NCBI GenBank assembly: GCA_964405975.1
Contig: CAYOPW010000004.1
Location: 19,746-83,745, forward strand
Origin: Hyphomicrobium_A sp964405975
GTDB lineage: Bacteria > Pseudomonadota > Alphaproteobacteria > Rhizobiales > Hyphomicrobiaceae
Reading direction: 5' to 3'
Length of the DNA: 64,000 nucleotides
Position 1 is the first letter of the stretch. Every line of letters starts with the position of its first letter. Of the stretch, positions 62,962 through 64,000 are shown in pieces. The position numbers were made by a program, and so were the translations under genes. A model generated the notes under the pieces. The model was given only the letters and a program-made list of their open reading frames with translations. It had not been told where the DNA came from and did not search any database.

Positions 62962-63487
62962 TACTCGCACGGCAATGATCGGCATTGCTGGTTGGAAAAA
63001 CTCCGGCAAAACGACATTGGTTTCACGTCTCGTGCAGGCGTTCACCAAGCGCGGCTTTAAGATTGCCACCATCAAGCACGCCCACCACGACTTGCGGCTG
63101 GGTGACGGGACGACCGATAGCGAGCGCCACGCACACGCTGGTGCCTGCACCGTTGCTGTCGTATCGCCCACGGGCTGGGAGATTTCCGGGCAGAGCCAGG
63201 ACCTGCCGGTGCCGAGCCTGGAAGAGATCGCAATGCGACTGGCGCCTGCTGACCTCGTGCTGGTCGAGGGTTATAAGTCTGCCCGGATCCCGAAGATCGA
63301 ATTGCGGCGCAGCGCGTCGAAGACACAACAGCCGCTTGCCGGTAACGACCCCGACGTAATAGCCATTGCCTCCGACCATGCACTCCAAGAATGCAACGTC
63401 CCCGTCTTCGCGCTTGATGATATCGAAGGGATTGCCGCGTTCATCGAAAAGACCGCCAACCTTGTTCGTCATTCGCGGCCGGTGTAG
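62954..63487 (+). CDS. mobB: Molybdopterin-guanine dinucleotide biosynthesis protein B
   Basis: The 177-residue GTPase starts at GTG within the mobA stop region. The P-loop GWKNSGKTTLVSRLVQAF, the KHAHHDLRLGDG switch-like segment and DLVLVEGYKSARIPKIEL are typical of MobB. It is an accessory to MobA that binds GTP. Its end overlaps the convergent small membrane-protein gene by 19 bases. Confidence 0.93.
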   Translation: MASTRTAMIGIAGWKNSGKTTLVSRLVQAFTKRGFKIATIKHAHHDLRLGDGTTDSERHAHAGACTVAVVSPTGWEISGQSQDLPVPSLEEIAMRLAPADLVLVEGYKSARIPKIELRRSASKTQQPLAGNDPDVIAIASDHALQECNVPVFALDDIEGIAAFIEKTANLVRHSRPV

Positions 63488-63795
63488 CGGCTCCAAGCCG
63501 ACGACCACCGGAGCCACGCCGGATGCACGATTGTGCCATCCTTCCAGCGCCGCCGGATATAACCGATCGCAAGAAGCACGACGACCAATGCGACGGCCGC
63601 CCATAGCGCCCAATGCGCATCGAGTGAGGAGGCGGGGTCTGTGTCCGCCGCATCTTCAGGCAAGGGGACGAGTTGCCCGGCCCTATTGGCGCCGCCGGGA
63701 GTTTCAAACGCATGGCTTTTGTCGACACCGGGAGGTGCAATATTGGCTCCAGCCCGAGCCGCAAACCACGCGAGGAGCTTTACAAGCGTGTGCAT
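63469..63795 (-). CDS. Small membrane protein of unknown function
   Basis: The 108-residue product starts MHTLVKLLAWFAARAGAN after GAAGGAACGG; longer starts upstream run into the moaA promoter region. An acidic Pro/Gly-rich linker (residues 15-60) leads to one membrane segment (WALWAAVALVVVLLAIGYI) and a basic Trp-rich tail. The first hydrophobic stretch may act as a second anchor. No family is recognised. It converges with mobB. Confidence 0.65.
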   Translation of the reverse strand: MHTLVKLLAWFAARAGANIAPPGVDKSHAFETPGGANRAGQLVPLPEDAADTDPASSLDAHWALWAAVALVVVLLAIGYIRRRWKDGTIVHPAWLRWSSAWSRYTGRE

Positions 63796-63915
63796 TCCGT
63801 TCCTTCTCTCAACCAGCAAAGCATTTAATCGGCAGTAGAAGCGTGCAACGCTCTTGCCCGAGATAGCCGCGTCGCGCATTCTATATTGGATAGCTTCGCA
63901 ACTGAGCAGGCAACA

Positions 63916-64000
63916 ATGAGCAGCGAGACGCAGAAACCGGTACACCCGACACTGACCGACCGCTACGGACGCGACATTACTTATCTGCGTGTGTCCGTCA
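63916..64000 (+). CDS. moaA: GTP 3',8-cyclase (N-terminal part, cut by window end)
   Basis: Twenty-eight codons are visible: MSSETQKPVHPTLTDRYG then RDITYLRVSV. The segment LTDRYGRDITYLRVSV is the start of MoaA, just before its first radical-SAM cysteine cluster, which lies beyond the window. MoaA begins molybdopterin synthesis from GTP, in line with the adjacent mobA-mobB. The remainder of the gene cannot be assessed here. Confidence 0.85.
   Translation, partial: MSSETQKPVHPTLTDRYGRDITYLRVSV

Overview
The window looks like chromosomal DNA of an alphaproteobacterium of the order Hyphomicrobiales (Rhizobiales). The DNA is GC-rich. Several genes or gene orders are typical of that order: the DUF1036-pyk / N-formylglutamate amidohydrolase / DUF1244 / gapR neighbourhood, the cell-cycle regulator cpdR, a BA14K-like protein, an mmgR/suhB-type small RNA, a ROSE-type RNA thermometer before an hsp20 gene, and an Irr-type iron control element. 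A pqqA peptide gene fits a methylotroph-like member such as a Hyphomicrobium relative, but the genus is an inference.

Layout. 1-7 kb: 3' part of a DUF4010/MgtC-like membrane protein, a small cytochrome c, an ABC1/UbiB-like kinase, the Kup potassium transporter and oligoendopeptidase F. 7-13.6 kb: an orphan sigma-54 response regulator, two cell-wall genes (L,D-transpeptidase and DUF882/M15 peptidase) and OxyR. 13.8-20.4 kb: gapR, DUF1244, N-formylglutamate amidohydrolase, DUF1036 protein, pyruvate kinase, a TPR protein, L36, tRNA-Val, cpdR and a second amidohydrolase. 20.5-24.4 kb: two tandem small RNA genes, an inositol-monophosphatase-family gene, an alpha/beta hydrolase, a secreted Tyr/Pro-rich protein, and hsp20 with its thermometer leader. 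24.8-31.1 kb: gltB-gltD. 31.2-40.9 kb: a DUF459 SGNH-like protein, SAM decarboxylase, AsmA-like protein, intracellular PHB depolymerase, orphan pqqA and polA.

41-44.2 kb, beginning at a tRNA-Arg, is the most accessory-like part: an XRE regulator divergent from a small membrane protein around a perfect 23-bp palindrome, a decayed second copy of the pair, a secreted protein, a thermonuclease-like protein and a lipoprotein. 44.2-58.4 kb is housekeeping: infA, a cold-shock protein, lepA, lytic transglycosylase, NDH-2, pheT-pheS-rplT-rpmI-infC and an Mrp-DUF971 fusion. In front of the transglycosylase lie an iron-control box and what looks like the N-terminal stub of a lost mbfA gene. 58.5-62.2 kb is a TRAP transporter with its binding-protein gene convergent to the permeases. 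62.3-64 kb starts a molybdenum cofactor cluster (mobA-mobB, then moaA cut by the window end).

I see no CRISPR array, prophage, insertion sequence or rRNA. The strongest non-routine signals are regulatory: tandem anti-Shine-Dalgarno small RNAs, the thermometer, the XRE palindrome module with its decayed duplicate, and the stranded iron box.
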